This document shows positions 17,167 to 24,887 of a stretch of 47,374 nt of DNA, in pieces (the first letter of the stretch is position 1; every line of letters begins with the position of its first letter). The DNA lies in contig JAIEMP010000027.1 of the NCBI GenBank assembly GCA_019752045.1, forward strand, positions 1 through 47,374, given 5' to 3'. The translations under genes and the position numbers were made by a program. This stretch comes from Chitinophagaceae bacterium. GTDB lineage: Bacteria; Bacteroidota; Bacteroidia; Chitinophagales; Chitinophagaceae. Below the pieces are notes generated by a model. The model saw nothing but the letters and a program-made list of their open reading frames with translations, did not search any database and was not told the origin of the DNA.

Positions 17167-17197
17167 CAAATGTAAAGAAGCCTTTGTAATTGACAAA
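17167..17197 (-). promoter_or_regulatory. Bacteroidota promoter of the tRNA-Gly/tRNA-Leu unit
   Basis: On the minus strand a -33 TTTG (17197-17194) and a -7 box TACATTTG (17174-17167) are separated by 19 bases, the expected spacing for the phylum's main sigma factor. The tRNA begins 22 bases after the -7 box. Confidence 0.75.
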
Positions 17198-17273
17198 AAA
17201 CTCACCCAATTATTTCTGATAAAAAAAATCCCTTCGCAAAAAAGGAAGGGATTAATGTATTGAAACAGTTTGT

Positions 17274-17477
17274 TTATTTATACTTGGGATTATACAATGT
17301 ACTCTCCGGTACTTCAACCGTTGGTTTGCCTTTGTAACGGTAGCTGTATAACTGATAACAGCCGCCAAGTAAAAACGCAACAATACAAAACAACTGTACA
17401 TAAAAAAGGAAACGGGAAGATGTTACCCAGTTACCAGTGATGTCTTTTGCCTTGTTATCGATGATTTCCTGTGCCAT
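17274..17477 (-). CDS. Small single-pass membrane protein, unknown
   Basis: A 67-residue protein with a polar N terminus (MAQEIIDNKAKDITGNW), one membrane helix at about residues 24-45 (FLFYVQLFCIVAFLLGGCYQL) written here in the order seen, and a short basic-acidic tail ending PKYK. I do not recognise a family. The gene is probably real: a -7 box (17504-17497) sits 19 bases before the ATG, and the reading frame lies between two well-defined units, tRNA-Gly and the glycosyltransferase gene. Function is unknown. Confidence 0.6.
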   Translation of the reverse strand: MAQEIIDNKAKDITGNWVTSSRFLFYVQLFCIVAFLLGGCYQLYSYRYKGKPTVEVPESTLYNPKYK

Positions 17478-17496
17478 ATCAATTTATTTTCTGCTG

Positions 17497-17504
17497 CAAA
17501 TGTA
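17497..17504 (-). promoter_or_regulatory. -7 promoter box of the small membrane protein
   Basis: The minus strand reads TACATTTG, an exact TAnnTTTG match, 19 bases before the ATG at 17477. No -33 element is seen at the usual spacing. Confidence 0.55.
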
Positions 17505-17526
17505 AGGGATGATTAAACATATCCTG

Positions 17527-18567
17527 TTAATCGGGCTGCACAATTTCTGAAAAAATCCTTCTTTTTTTGACGAAATACTGCCACACAATACTTCCTTTAT
17601 ATACTCCCTTCATGGCCGGATAGCCTGCTTGTATTTTTTCTTTTTTACGTAACACCCATGCTGTAAAATGTACATGGGCCTTTACTACTGCCATAAAGTA
17701 ACCGGTTTTGCCACTCAGCAATTCTTTGTATGCAGAAAGCGCATCGAGTGCCAAACGCAAGGGAAGTTTCCAAATGAGTTGAGAAAAGGGCAGATTTTTA
17801 TACAGCATGATGAGGTTGTTCCTGAAGTTGAGATACACTTTTAAGGAACTGCCTGTTGGTAATGTGCCACCTCCCACATGATAGACGACCGATTGCGGAC
17901 ATGTATATATAAGGTATCCGTTGCGTTGCAACCGCCAGCAAAGATCAATCTCTTCCTGGTGAGCAAAGAAATGTGCATCAAACCCACCCATTTCATGAAA
18001 GAGTTTTGCTTTTATAAACATAGCTGCGCCGCTGGCCCAAAAAACAGGAGCGGCATTGTTGTACTGTCCTCTGTCTTCTTCTAACTCATCAAACACCCTC
18101 CCTCTTGAAAAAGGATAACCCAGGCTGTCTATCCAGCCACCGGCCGCACCGGCATATTCAAACTGATGTTTGTTGTAATAAGCAAGAATTTTTGGCTGAC
18201 AAGCCGCAATCAATGTATTGCCTTCCATGAGTTGTATCACCGGTTCAATCCAACCGGGCTCAACTTCCACATCACTATTGAGCAATACATAATAATCTGC
18301 TTCAACCTGTTTTAAAAAATGATTGTATCCTTTAGCAAAGCCATTATTGGTGCTGCTGGTTAATACTTCAACGGTAGGGAATTGCTGTTGTACAAATGCA
18401 ACCGAATCATCTGCCGATGCATTATCGGCCACAATTATCCGCTTGTTTGTGTAGGCTGATGCCAGTACCGAAAGAAGAAACTGTTGCAGGAATTTTTTCC
18501 CGTTCCAGTTTAAAATAACAATCGCAACAGATGGTTGATGCAGCAAGTGTGATAAATATTTTTTCAA
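17527..18567 (-). CDS. Glycosyltransferase family 2
   Basis: A 346-residue GT2 enzyme of the rhamnosyltransferase-like type. The nucleotide-sugar binding strand VAIVILNWNGKKF lies at residues 14-26, ADNASADDS near 47-55, and the metal-binding segment LLNSDVEVEPGW at 95-106. The acceptor-side segments GGFDAHFFAHQEEIDLCWR and HVGGGT follow, then a C-terminal basic region without clear membrane anchoring. It most likely adds a sugar to a cell-surface polysaccharide or lipid. It stands alone, divergent from the sensor kinase gene with 40 bases between them. The donor sugar cannot be inferred. Confidence 0.9.
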   Translation of the reverse strand: MKKYLSHLLHQPSVAIVILNWNGKKFLQQFLLSVLASAYTNKRIIVADNASADDSVAFVQQQFPTVEVLTSSTNNGFAKGYNHFLKQVEADYYVLLNSDVEVEPGWIEPVIQLMEGNTLIAACQPKILAYYNKHQFEYAGAAGGWIDSLGYPFSRGRVFDELEEDRGQYNNAAPVFWASGAAMFIKAKLFHEMGGFDAHFFAHQEEIDLCWRLQRNGYLIYTCPQSVVYHVGGGTLPTGSSLKVYLNFRNNLIMLYKNLPFSQLIWKLPLRLALDALSAYKELLSGKTGYFMAVVKAHVHFTAWVLRKKEKIQAGYPAMKGVYKGSIVWQYFVKKRRIFSEIVQPD

Positions 18568-18607
18568 AAATAGCTGTTGGCAGCCAAACCTTCTCTAAAT
18601 TAGGTGC

Positions 18608-19756
18608 ATGCTTGGTCAATATTTTAACTGGAGAACGCTTTTGGCACTGGTGGCCATTGGTATTGTAACAGGAACCATCTTTTACTCAGACTTTCTTGCG
18701 GGAAAAATTGCAAAAGACGAACGGCAAAAAGTAGAGCAATGGGTTGAAGCCGGCAAGTTCATCATCAACGCACCTGTTGATGCAGATACCAAACTGCCAT
18801 CGTTGATCCGCAACGAACAAAAAAGCATCCCCATTATTGAAACGGATGAAAAAGACAGCGTGGTGAGTTTTATAAATATTGATACAGCCAAAGCTGCTGC
18901 AGACCCTGCCTATGTTCAAAAAAAATTAAAAGAGTTTAAAACAGAGAACAATCCCATTACATTAGAAGTAAGCAAAGATCCCTTGCTCATCAATAAATAT
19001 TACTACGGTCATTCGGTGTTGTTACAACAGGTGCGTTATTATCCCATTGTGCAGTTATTGATTGTGGCTTTGTTTATCATCATCACAATTTTTTCATTAC
19101 AGGCAAGAAATAAATCAACACAAAATCAGGTATGGGCGGGCATGGCTAAAGAAACAGCTCACCAGCTTGGCACACCGGTTACTTCATTGCAGGGTTGGGT
19201 TGAAATGCTGAAAGAAAATAACGTCCATGATCCCATTGCAGTTGAAATTGAAAAAGATGTACAACGTTTGCGTTTGGTAAGTGACCGTTTTGGAAAGATT
19301 GGCAGTATTCCGCAGCTTGAACCCCATAATGTAGTTCGGCAGGTGGAAGAAATGGTGGAGTACATCCGCAAACGGGCAACAGGTAAAGTGCATCTGGAAG
19401 TAAAAAAAGATCATGCAGATATGATTGCACCTATTTCGGCTCCTTTGTTTGATTGGGTGATTGAAAACTTATTAAAAAATGCGCTTGATGCAATGGATGG
19501 CAAAGGCTCCATTATTGTACTGATGAAAGAAGAAGAAAAAAACATCCTGATTGATGTAACAGATACCGGCAAAGGCATTTCATCGCAAAACATCAGCCGA
19601 GTATTTAAGCCGGGCTTTACCACAAAAAAACGTGGATGGGGCTTAGGCCTTTCACTCAGCAAACGGATCATAGAGCAATATCATAAAGGACAACTCTATG
19701 TAAAACATTCTGAACAGGGAAAAGGAACTACGTTCAGGATTGTGTTGAAGAAGTGA
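18608..19756 (+). CDS. Two-pass sensor histidine kinase
   Basis: A 382-residue kinase with an N-terminal membrane helix (about 8-28), a periplasmic sensor of about 115 residues, a second helix (146-165), then a degenerate HisKA with phospho-acceptor His185 in KETAHQLGTPVTSLQGWVEM. HATPase_c follows (ENLLKNALDAMDG, DTGKGIS, GWGLGLSL). The ETAHQLGTP form of the H-box is typical of a Bacteroidota kinase subgroup. There is no HAMP and no neighbouring response regulator. The periplasmic part shows no recognised ligand-binding signature. It starts 40 bases from the divergent glycosyltransferase gene, so the two promoters must overlap. Confidence 0.88.
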   Translation: MLGQYFNWRTLLALVAIGIVTGTIFYSDFLAGKIAKDERQKVEQWVEAGKFIINAPVDADTKLPSLIRNEQKSIPIIETDEKDSVVSFINIDTAKAAADPAYVQKKLKEFKTENNPITLEVSKDPLLINKYYYGHSVLLQQVRYYPIVQLLIVALFIIITIFSLQARNKSTQNQVWAGMAKETAHQLGTPVTSLQGWVEMLKENNVHDPIAVEIEKDVQRLRLVSDRFGKIGSIPQLEPHNVVRQVEEMVEYIRKRATGKVHLEVKKDHADMIAPISAPLFDWVIENLLKNALDAMDGKGSIIVLMKEEEKNILIDVTDTGKGISSQNISRVFKPGFTTKKRGWGLGLSLSKRIIEQYHKGQLYVKHSEQGKGTTFRIVLKK

Positions 19757-19824
19757 GTTAAGCCGATAGTCATTAGCCGATAGTTGATAGTTGTTTTTAA
19801 TTTTTCACTTTGCACATTTCATTT

Positions 19825-19832
19825 TACATTTG
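19825..19832 (+). promoter_or_regulatory. -7 promoter box of tRNA-Leu(GAG)
   Basis: TACATTTG, an exact TAnnTTTG match, lies 12 bases before the tRNA 5' end. The same octamer serves tRNA-Gly. A -33 TTTG at the exact 19-base spacing is not evident. Confidence 0.6.
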
Positions 19833-19844
19833 CTCCCCTCCCGA

Positions 19845-19928
19845 GCCCGGGTGTTGAAATTGGTAGACAAGCCACTTTGAGGTGGTGGTGTTCGAAAGGA
19901 CGTGCTGGTTCGAATCCAGTCCCGGGCA
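19845..19928 (+). tRNA. tRNA-Leu (GAG)
   Basis: An 84-nt class II tRNA. The acceptor stem GCCCGGG/CCCGGGC is perfect, the D-arm reads TTGAAATTGGTAGACA, and the anticodon stem CCACT/GGTGG (one T-G pair) holds TTGAGGT with anticodon GAG. A long variable arm and a T-arm with GGTTCGAATCC follow. The discriminator is A, without an encoded CCA. Confidence 0.95.
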
Positions 19929-19930
19929 CA

Positions 19931-19966
19931 AAAAAGGATAAACAGATTCATTTGTTTATCCTTTTT
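19931..19966 (+). terminator. Terminator after tRNA-Leu(GAG)
   Basis: A 14-bp stem, AAAAAGGATAAACA (19931-19944) against TGTTTATCCTTTTT (19953-19966), with an 8-nt loop and T-run. It can also serve the convergent galT transcript from the other side. Confidence 0.85.
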
Positions 19967-19984
19967 CATTTTTACCAATTGCAA

Positions 19985-21025
19985 CTACTGATCTTTATAA
20001 TGCTGCTCAGGCAATGAACGGAGTGCAGCAGCAGCTGTCTCTGCTGTTATATCCCGTTGCGGATTAGCCAGCATTTCATACCCCACCATAAATTTTTTAA
20101 CAGTAGCACTACGGAGCAAAGGCGGATAAAAATGCATATGCCAATGCCATTCTTCATGAGCACCATCGTTCACGGGTGCCTGATGCATACCTGCTGAATA
20201 AGGGAACGATACATTAAAGAGGTTATCGTATTTAGTGGTAAGTTTTTTTAACAGCGAAGCAAGCGATTCTTTTTCTGCATCGGTAAACTGAAGCAGATGT
20301 TGCACATGCCGTTTACTGATGATCATTGTCTCATAAGGCCATACTGCCCAGAAAGGAACCAGTGCTGCAAAATGTTCATTCTCCACAACCATACGTTCCT
20401 GTTGCTGCAGTTCAATTTGTAAATAATCGCCCAGCAAACTTTTACCGTTGCTGTTATAATACAACTGTTGTTGTGTAGTTTCTTTTGAAAGTTCTAATGG
20501 AATGGATGATGAAGCCCAGATTTGTCCATGTGGGTGCGGATTACTGCAACCCATGATCTCTCCTTTGTTTTCAAAAATCTGGATGTACTTGATATATTGC
20601 CGTTGAGACAGTTCAGCAAATTCCTGTTGCCACAGTTCAATTACTTTTTCAATTGCCTGTTCACTCATGCGTGGCAACGTTAAACTGTGATCGGGTGAAA
20701 AACAAATCACTTTACAAATTCCGCTTTCACTTTTTGCCATCAGCAACGATGCATTGTTGTATTCACCGTCGGGTGTATCTGCAAGCAATGCAGAAAAATC
20801 GTTGGTAAACACATAAGCGTTTTCATATACCGGATTAACTGTACCATCCGACCGTTTATTACCGGGGCATAAATAACAACCTACATCATATTGCGGCCGG
20901 TCATCTGCAGGAAGATCTTCAACCTTCCCTTGCCAGGGGCGCTTCATGCGGTGTGGTGATACCAGAATCCAGTCGCCGGTAAGAATATTTTTTCTTGTAT
21001 GAGAATGTTCTTTTAAATCAAACAT
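19985..21025 (-). CDS. galT: Galactose-1-phosphate uridylyltransferase
   Basis: A 346-residue GalT, the normal length. It exchanges UMP between UDP-glucose and galactose-1-phosphate in the Leloir pathway. The catalytic HPH is seen at residues 164-166 in SNPHPHGQIWA, with His166 the expected nucleophile. Zinc-site cysteines are at 50 and 53 (GCYLCPG), and the second HIT-like half ends with HMHFYPP (near 297). It follows galK with only 3 bases between stop and start, so the two are one operon. An epimerase gene is not in the window. Confidence 0.97.
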   Translation of the reverse strand: MFDLKEHSHTRKNILTGDWILVSPHRMKRPWQGKVEDLPADDRPQYDVGCYLCPGNKRSDGTVNPVYENAYVFTNDFSALLADTPDGEYNNASLLMAKSESGICKVICFSPDHSLTLPRMSEQAIEKVIELWQQEFAELSQRQYIKYIQIFENKGEIMGCSNPHPHGQIWASSSIPLELSKETTQQQLYYNSNGKSLLGDYLQIELQQQERMVVENEHFAALVPFWAVWPYETMIISKRHVQHLLQFTDAEKESLASLLKKLTTKYDNLFNVSFPYSAGMHQAPVNDGAHEEWHWHMHFYPPLLRSATVKKFMVGYEMLANPQRDITAETAAAALRSLPEQHYKDQ

Positions 21026-21028
21026 GGT

Positions 21029-22186
21029 TTATGCAATTATTTCTGTTCCGTTTTCAATTGTTGCGATGTAATAAGTAAGTGGCAGTTGCATAGCTGCTTC
21101 ATAAGCAGGCTGCAAAGTTTGTATGAGTGGTTCAATAGCTTCTTCTCTTATTAAGTTGATGGTACAACCACCAAAGCCGCCACCCATCATACGTGCACCC
21201 ATCACTGCCGGATTATTTTTTACCTGATCTGCGAGCCAATCGAGTTCTTTACAACTCACTGCATACATTTCGCTGAGGCCCTGATGTGTTTGAAACATTT
21301 TTGCGCCAAGTGCTTTTGTATCACCCCTCTCCAGATCTGTACAACCTGTTAAAAGACGGTTGATTTCCTGTACCACAAAACGACTTCGTTTATCAATCAA
21401 TGCATCTTTGGGCAATACATATTTATCCAACATTGTTTCATCTGCATCTCTCAATGCTTTTACTTCTGGATGATGCTCCTGTATCCATTGAACAGCCTGT
21501 GTGCATTCTTTTCTGCGTGTATTGTATTCACTTGAAGCAAGCGAATGCTTTACATTGGTATTCAGCAACAGAATTTTATACCCTTCAAGTTTAAACGGTT
21601 TGTATTCGTAATGCAGCGTGCGGCAATCTAATTGTATAACATGATCTTTTTTGCCCATCATGGAGGCAAACTGATCCATAATACCACACATCACACCGGC
21701 GTATTCATGTTCTGCTTTTTGAGCCATTTGCAGCATGGTAATACGATCGAGTTTTGCACCCAGCAATTCATTTAATGCAAACACAACAGCACATTCCACT
21801 GCAGCAGAAGATGATAAACCTGCTCCCATTGGCACATCGCTTGAGAGGACTGCATTAAATCCTTTTAACTGCATACCCCGTTTCAGAAACTGCGCTGCAC
21901 TGCCCAGCATATAATTGGGCCAGCTGATATCTCCTACCGGTTTTAAATCACTGATGGTTGTTGAAAATGTTTCATTAAGATCATGTGCAAGCAAATGTAT
22001 TTCGTCATCGTTACGAAGACTCATGGCAATGTAAGCGGCTTTATCAATTGCTGCAGGCAATACAAATCCATCATTGTAATCGGTGTGTTCGCCAATGATA
22101 TTAATGCGCCCGGGTGATCGAACGATGAGCGGATCAGAAGAAAACTGACGAATGAACGCTTGTTTAATGGTATCTTTTGTGTGCAT
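21029..22186 (-). CDS. galK: Galactokinase
   Basis: A 385-residue GHMP kinase that phosphorylates galactose at C1. The galactokinase signature is seen at residues 25-41 (PGRINIIGEHTDYNDG), the ATP-binding GHMP motif as MGAGLSSSAAVECA (about 123-136) and the C-terminal motif 3 as MMGGGFGGCTI. Length and all three motifs match functional enzymes. It is the first gene of the galK-galT operon on the minus strand. The upstream 400 bases are shared with the divergent universal stress protein gene. No obvious -7 box was found for it. Confidence 0.97.
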   Translation of the reverse strand: MHTKDTIKQAFIRQFSSDPLIVRSPGRINIIGEHTDYNDGFVLPAAIDKAAYIAMSLRNDDEIHLLAHDLNETFSTTISDLKPVGDISWPNYMLGSAAQFLKRGMQLKGFNAVLSSDVPMGAGLSSSAAVECAVVFALNELLGAKLDRITMLQMAQKAEHEYAGVMCGIMDQFASMMGKKDHVIQLDCRTLHYEYKPFKLEGYKILLLNTNVKHSLASSEYNTRRKECTQAVQWIQEHHPEVKALRDADETMLDKYVLPKDALIDKRSRFVVQEINRLLTGCTDLERGDTKALGAKMFQTHQGLSEMYAVSCKELDWLADQVKNNPAVMGARMMGGGFGGCTINLIREEAIEPLIQTLQPAYEAAMQLPLTYYIATIENGTEIIA

Positions 22187-22330
22187 GTATAAATTTTTAG
22201 TACTCCCCCGTAAATTATGAAAGCAACTGCTGTTTCAAAAACACTGCAAAGAAGTAATATTTACTACCGGGTTAAACTTTTGTAAGATTACAAAACATTT
22301 AAATATTATTTGTTTCATAAATTATTCCGT

Positions 22331-22344
22331 TTGATTCATTTCAA
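22331..22344. promoter_or_regulatory. FNR/CRP-like palindrome (imperfect)
   Basis: TTGATTCATTTCAA fits TTGATnnnnATCAA with one mismatch. It lies in the galK-usp intergenic region, 240 bases before the stress-protein start, so on its own it is weak; it gains weight from the better site at 22500. Confidence 0.35.
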
Positions 22345-22499
22345 AGACATGTTGCGGGTATACATTTTTGAATAAGTCTATCCGGTTTTTTATTGTGAAT
22401 CTCTAAAATCTGATTCAGCTTTTCAATAAAAGCAGACTTGAAGAAAACACAATTATTCATCCTTGGAGGGCAGTGTTGAGATAGACTATAAAACGCAAC

Positions 22500-22549
22500 C
22501 TGATACAGATCATTTTTCTCCCTATCAGCCATCATGCCATTTTTGGCAT
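22500..22549 (+). promoter_or_regulatory. FNR/CRP-like site and overlapping palindrome before usp
   Basis: CTGATACAGATCAT (22500-22513) has perfect TGAT/ATCA half-sites with the 4-base gap of FNR boxes. About 30 bases on, a possible -7 box CATTTTTG (22538-22545, one mismatch) lies within a second palindrome, ATGCCA-tttt-TGGCAT (22534-22549), which could be a repressor operator. The arrangement resembles a class II activated promoter for the stress-protein gene. Confidence 0.5.
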
Positions 22550-22583
22550 AATGTATGACCTTTGTAAAGTAAATACATGCATT

Positions 22584-23405
22584 ATGAAAAAGATACTACT
22601 GGCGTTTGACGGAAGTCACTTTTCATCCGGTGCATTTGAATTTGCCCGGCAGTTACATGAACTGGAACCTGTTTTGGTAACAGGTGCATTTTTACCACAG
22701 GCACAAACAACCAATGCCTGGAGTTATGCCGATGGAATGACGGCACCCATGTTTATTCCCTTAGCGGATAGTATGGATGATGAACGACTGAAAGCTTCGG
22801 TTGAAAAATTTGAAACCCTTTGCCAAAAAAATGGCATGGAGTACAGAGTACATGAAGACAGGTATGATTTTGCTTTACCCGAATTAAGAGAAGAAACCCG
22901 GTTTGCTGATTTACTCATCATTGGCAGCGAAGTATTTTATCAGCAAATGGGCAATACCATCAATGAATATTTACAGGATGTTTTGCATACAGCTGAGTGC
23001 CCCGTGATTGTTGTTCCTGAAAAATTTGAATTCCCCACTTCGGTTATACTCAGTTACGATGGCAGCAGTTCATCGGTATATGCCATCAAACAGTTTTCTT
23101 ATGTACTGCCTGCATTGAGTGAAAAACCGGCCATTCTGGTGTATGCAGAAGATGGAGGCGATAATGAAGTGCCAAAGCAATCGAATATTGAAGAACTGGC
23201 TGCAAGACATTTCAAAGATCTCACACTCATGAAACTCGATATGCCTCCTGAAAAATATTTCAGCACCTGGATGGAAAACAGAAAAGGAGCTTTACTTGTA
23301 TCGGGCGCATTCGGACGTTCAGGTTTTTCTCAACTGTTCAAAAAAAGTTTTATAGCCGATATTATTGCCAACAGGCATTTACCGGTTTTTATAGCACATA
23401 AGTAG
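22584..23405 (+). CDS. Universal stress protein, tandem Usp domains
   Basis: A 273-residue protein made of two Usp folds. The first begins MKKILLAFDGSHFSSGAFEFA and the second FPTSVILSYDGSSSSVYAIKQ at about residue 150, each with the Asp of the nucleotide-binding first strand. The second ends GALLVSGAFGRSGFSQLF, matching the G-x-x-G-(S) ATP-binding loop. UspA proteins support survival under stress, starvation and low oxygen. I chose the ATG at 22584 because it begins exactly at the domain; the frame is open further up. FNR-like sites upstream suggest induction at low oxygen (inference). A hairpin terminator follows. Confidence 0.88.
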   Translation: MKKILLAFDGSHFSSGAFEFARQLHELEPVLVTGAFLPQAQTTNAWSYADGMTAPMFIPLADSMDDERLKASVEKFETLCQKNGMEYRVHEDRYDFALPELREETRFADLLIIGSEVFYQQMGNTINEYLQDVLHTAECPVIVVPEKFEFPTSVILSYDGSSSSVYAIKQFSYVLPALSEKPAILVYAEDGGDNEVPKQSNIEELAARHFKDLTLMKLDMPPEKYFSTWMENRKGALLVSGAFGRSGFSQLFKKSFIADIIANRHLPVFIAHK

Positions 23406-23428
23406 TTTTTTTGGTTGTTATTGTTTCT

Positions 23429-23452
23429 AAGGCTGGATGTTTATCCGGCCTT
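23429..23452 (+). terminator. Likely terminator after usp
   Basis: AAGGCTGGAT (23429-23438) pairs with ATCCGGCCTT (23443-23452) over a GTTT loop, with one T-G pair. The following T-run is weak (ACTTTGTT). Confidence 0.6.
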
Positions 23453-23460
23453 ACTTTGTT

Positions 23461-23474
23461 ATGATCATGATCAT
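23461..23474. promoter_or_regulatory. FNR/CRP-like palindrome before the DUF2892 gene
   Basis: ATGATCATGATCAT is a perfect palindrome whose inner half-sites TGAT-catg-ATCA fit the FNR core. It lies about 50 bases before a possible -7 box (TATATTTT, 23517-23524), a class I distance, and 110 bases before the ATG at 23584. Confidence 0.5.
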
Positions 23475-23583
23475 ACAATCAGGCATTCGTTATCATATAC
23501 AGCCCCAACAGGACAATATATTTTTACACTGTTACTGCAACAAATGAACCGGTTGCTTTTCTTAAACTCTTAAACTATATAAA

Positions 23584-23805
23584 ATGAAACAGAATATGGG
23601 AAATACAGACCGCATTATACGGTTGATAATTGCAGGTACACTTGCGCTGCTGTGGTTTCAGCAAATTATTACCGGCACATGGGGATATGCAGCACTGGCA
23701 GTTGCCGGAATATTTTTACTTACAAGCTTTGTAAGTTTTTGCCCCATCTATTCATTGTTCGGCATTTCAACCTGTAAAGTAAAGAAGGCACATAAGCATT
23801 CATAA
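23584..23805 (+). CDS. DUF2892 inner-membrane protein
   Basis: A 73-residue protein with two membrane helices. The N terminus MKQNMGNTDRIIRLIIAGTL is typical of the DUF2892 (YgaP C-terminal-like) family, and the segment FCPIYSLFGISTCK near the end carries the usual FCPIY motif with two cysteines. Its function is unknown; relatives often sit beside rhodanese, heavy-metal or stress genes. It follows a terminator and a perfect FNR-like palindrome, so it probably has its own oxygen- or stress-controlled promoter. Complete. Confidence 0.85.
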   Translation: MKQNMGNTDRIIRLIIAGTLALLWFQQIITGTWGYAALAVAGIFLLTSFVSFCPIYSLFGISTCKVKKAHKHS

Positions 23806-23876
23806 ATTAAAGAAAGTTGCTGTTTATACCAAGGTGTAAATGCTATTCGGTTTATATTCACTCTTTAAAACAGTGA

Positions 23877-24887
23877 ATGGATTCCATTACTCATATTGCC
23901 ATTGGCGCATGTATAGGTGAAGCTTTTTTTGAAAAAGGTTTTGGTAAAAAAGCCATGATCTGGGGTGCATTGGCACAGAGCATTCCGGATATTGATTTTG
24001 TTGCATCGTTCTGGATGGACACGGCAGAAGACCTGCTGGCACACCGGGGGTTTACGCATTCTATTCTCTTTGCGCTGCTTATTGTTCCGGTGTTTGCATT
24101 AACAGCAGAAAAAATTCACCGGCCACATAATATTTCATTCAAAAGATGGATATTATTTTTTGCTGCAGAAGTGTTTCTGCATTTATTTCTTGATGGATTT
24201 AATAATTATGGTATTGGCTGGCTTATTCCTTTCAGCAATCAGCGCTTCTCTTTCAATATGCTGTACGTTGCTGATCTGTTTTTTTCCATCTGGCCTGGCA
24301 TTGCACTGTTGTTATTAATAGTATTACATCGTTTTCACAGATGGCGTTCAGTTATATGGAAAACAGGTCTGTTACTGCCTGCACTTTATCTGCTGTATTG
24401 CTGCTACAATAAATATCAGATAGATAAAGAAGTAAACAAACAGTTTGCAAAACAACAAATTCCACATGAACGTTATTTTACAACACCTGCTCCGCTCAAC
24501 AACTGGCTATGGTATGTGGTGGCAGGTAACGACAGTGGTTACTACGTTGGTTTCCGTTCGGTATTTGACAAAACAGAAATGATGAAGTTTACTTTCTTTC
24601 CCCGTAACGATTCGTTGCTGAAACCGGTAGAAGATCATGAAGATGTGCAACTCCTTCGTCGTTTTTCACAGGAATTTTATACGGTAGAAAAACGAAACGA
24701 TACACTGTTGATGAATGATCTGCGTTTTGGCCAAAGGTTCGGATGGCAAAATCCGCAGGGAGGATTTGTATTTTATTATTACCTGCAACACCCTGACGAA
24801 AATGATTTGATTGTACAACGTGGCCGTTTCAGCGGCTGGAATAAAAACGAGCTTCGTAATTATATTAAACGTATTGGCGGACTTTAA
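23877..24887 (+). CDS. Membrane-bound metal-dependent hydrolase (YdjM/DUF457 type)
   Basis: A 336-residue polytopic protein. The N-terminal block MDSITHIAIGACIGEAFF, then SIPDIDF and HRGFTHSILFALL, is the LexA-regulated YdjM/DUF457 signature with conserved histidines and aspartates that suggest a bound metal. Four to five membrane helices occupy the first 180 residues. The C-terminal ~150 residues are soluble and not recognised. The substrate is unknown; phospholipid turnover has been proposed for the family. It overlaps by a few bases the end of the convergent phospholipase D gene. No FNR-like site is seen before it; it may be read from the DUF2892 promoter. Confidence 0.85.
   Translation: MDSITHIAIGACIGEAFFEKGFGKKAMIWGALAQSIPDIDFVASFWMDTAEDLLAHRGFTHSILFALLIVPVFALTAEKIHRPHNISFKRWILFFAAEVFLHLFLDGFNNYGIGWLIPFSNQRFSFNMLYVADLFFSIWPGIALLLLIVLHRFHRWRSVIWKTGLLLPALYLLYCCYNKYQIDKEVNKQFAKQQIPHERYFTTPAPLNNWLWYVVAGNDSGYYVGFRSVFDKTEMMKFTFFPRNDSLLKPVEDHEDVQLLRRFSQEFYTVEKRNDTLLMNDLRFGQRFGWQNPQGGFVFYYYLQHPDENDLIVQRGRFSGWNKNELRNYIKRIGGL

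Noticed and set aside
22341-22535. Minus-strand 64-residue frame between galK and the stress-protein gene
   Set aside because: It runs across the FNR-like sites, has no -7 box or recognisable domain, and its composition is not distinctive; a chance frame is likelier.
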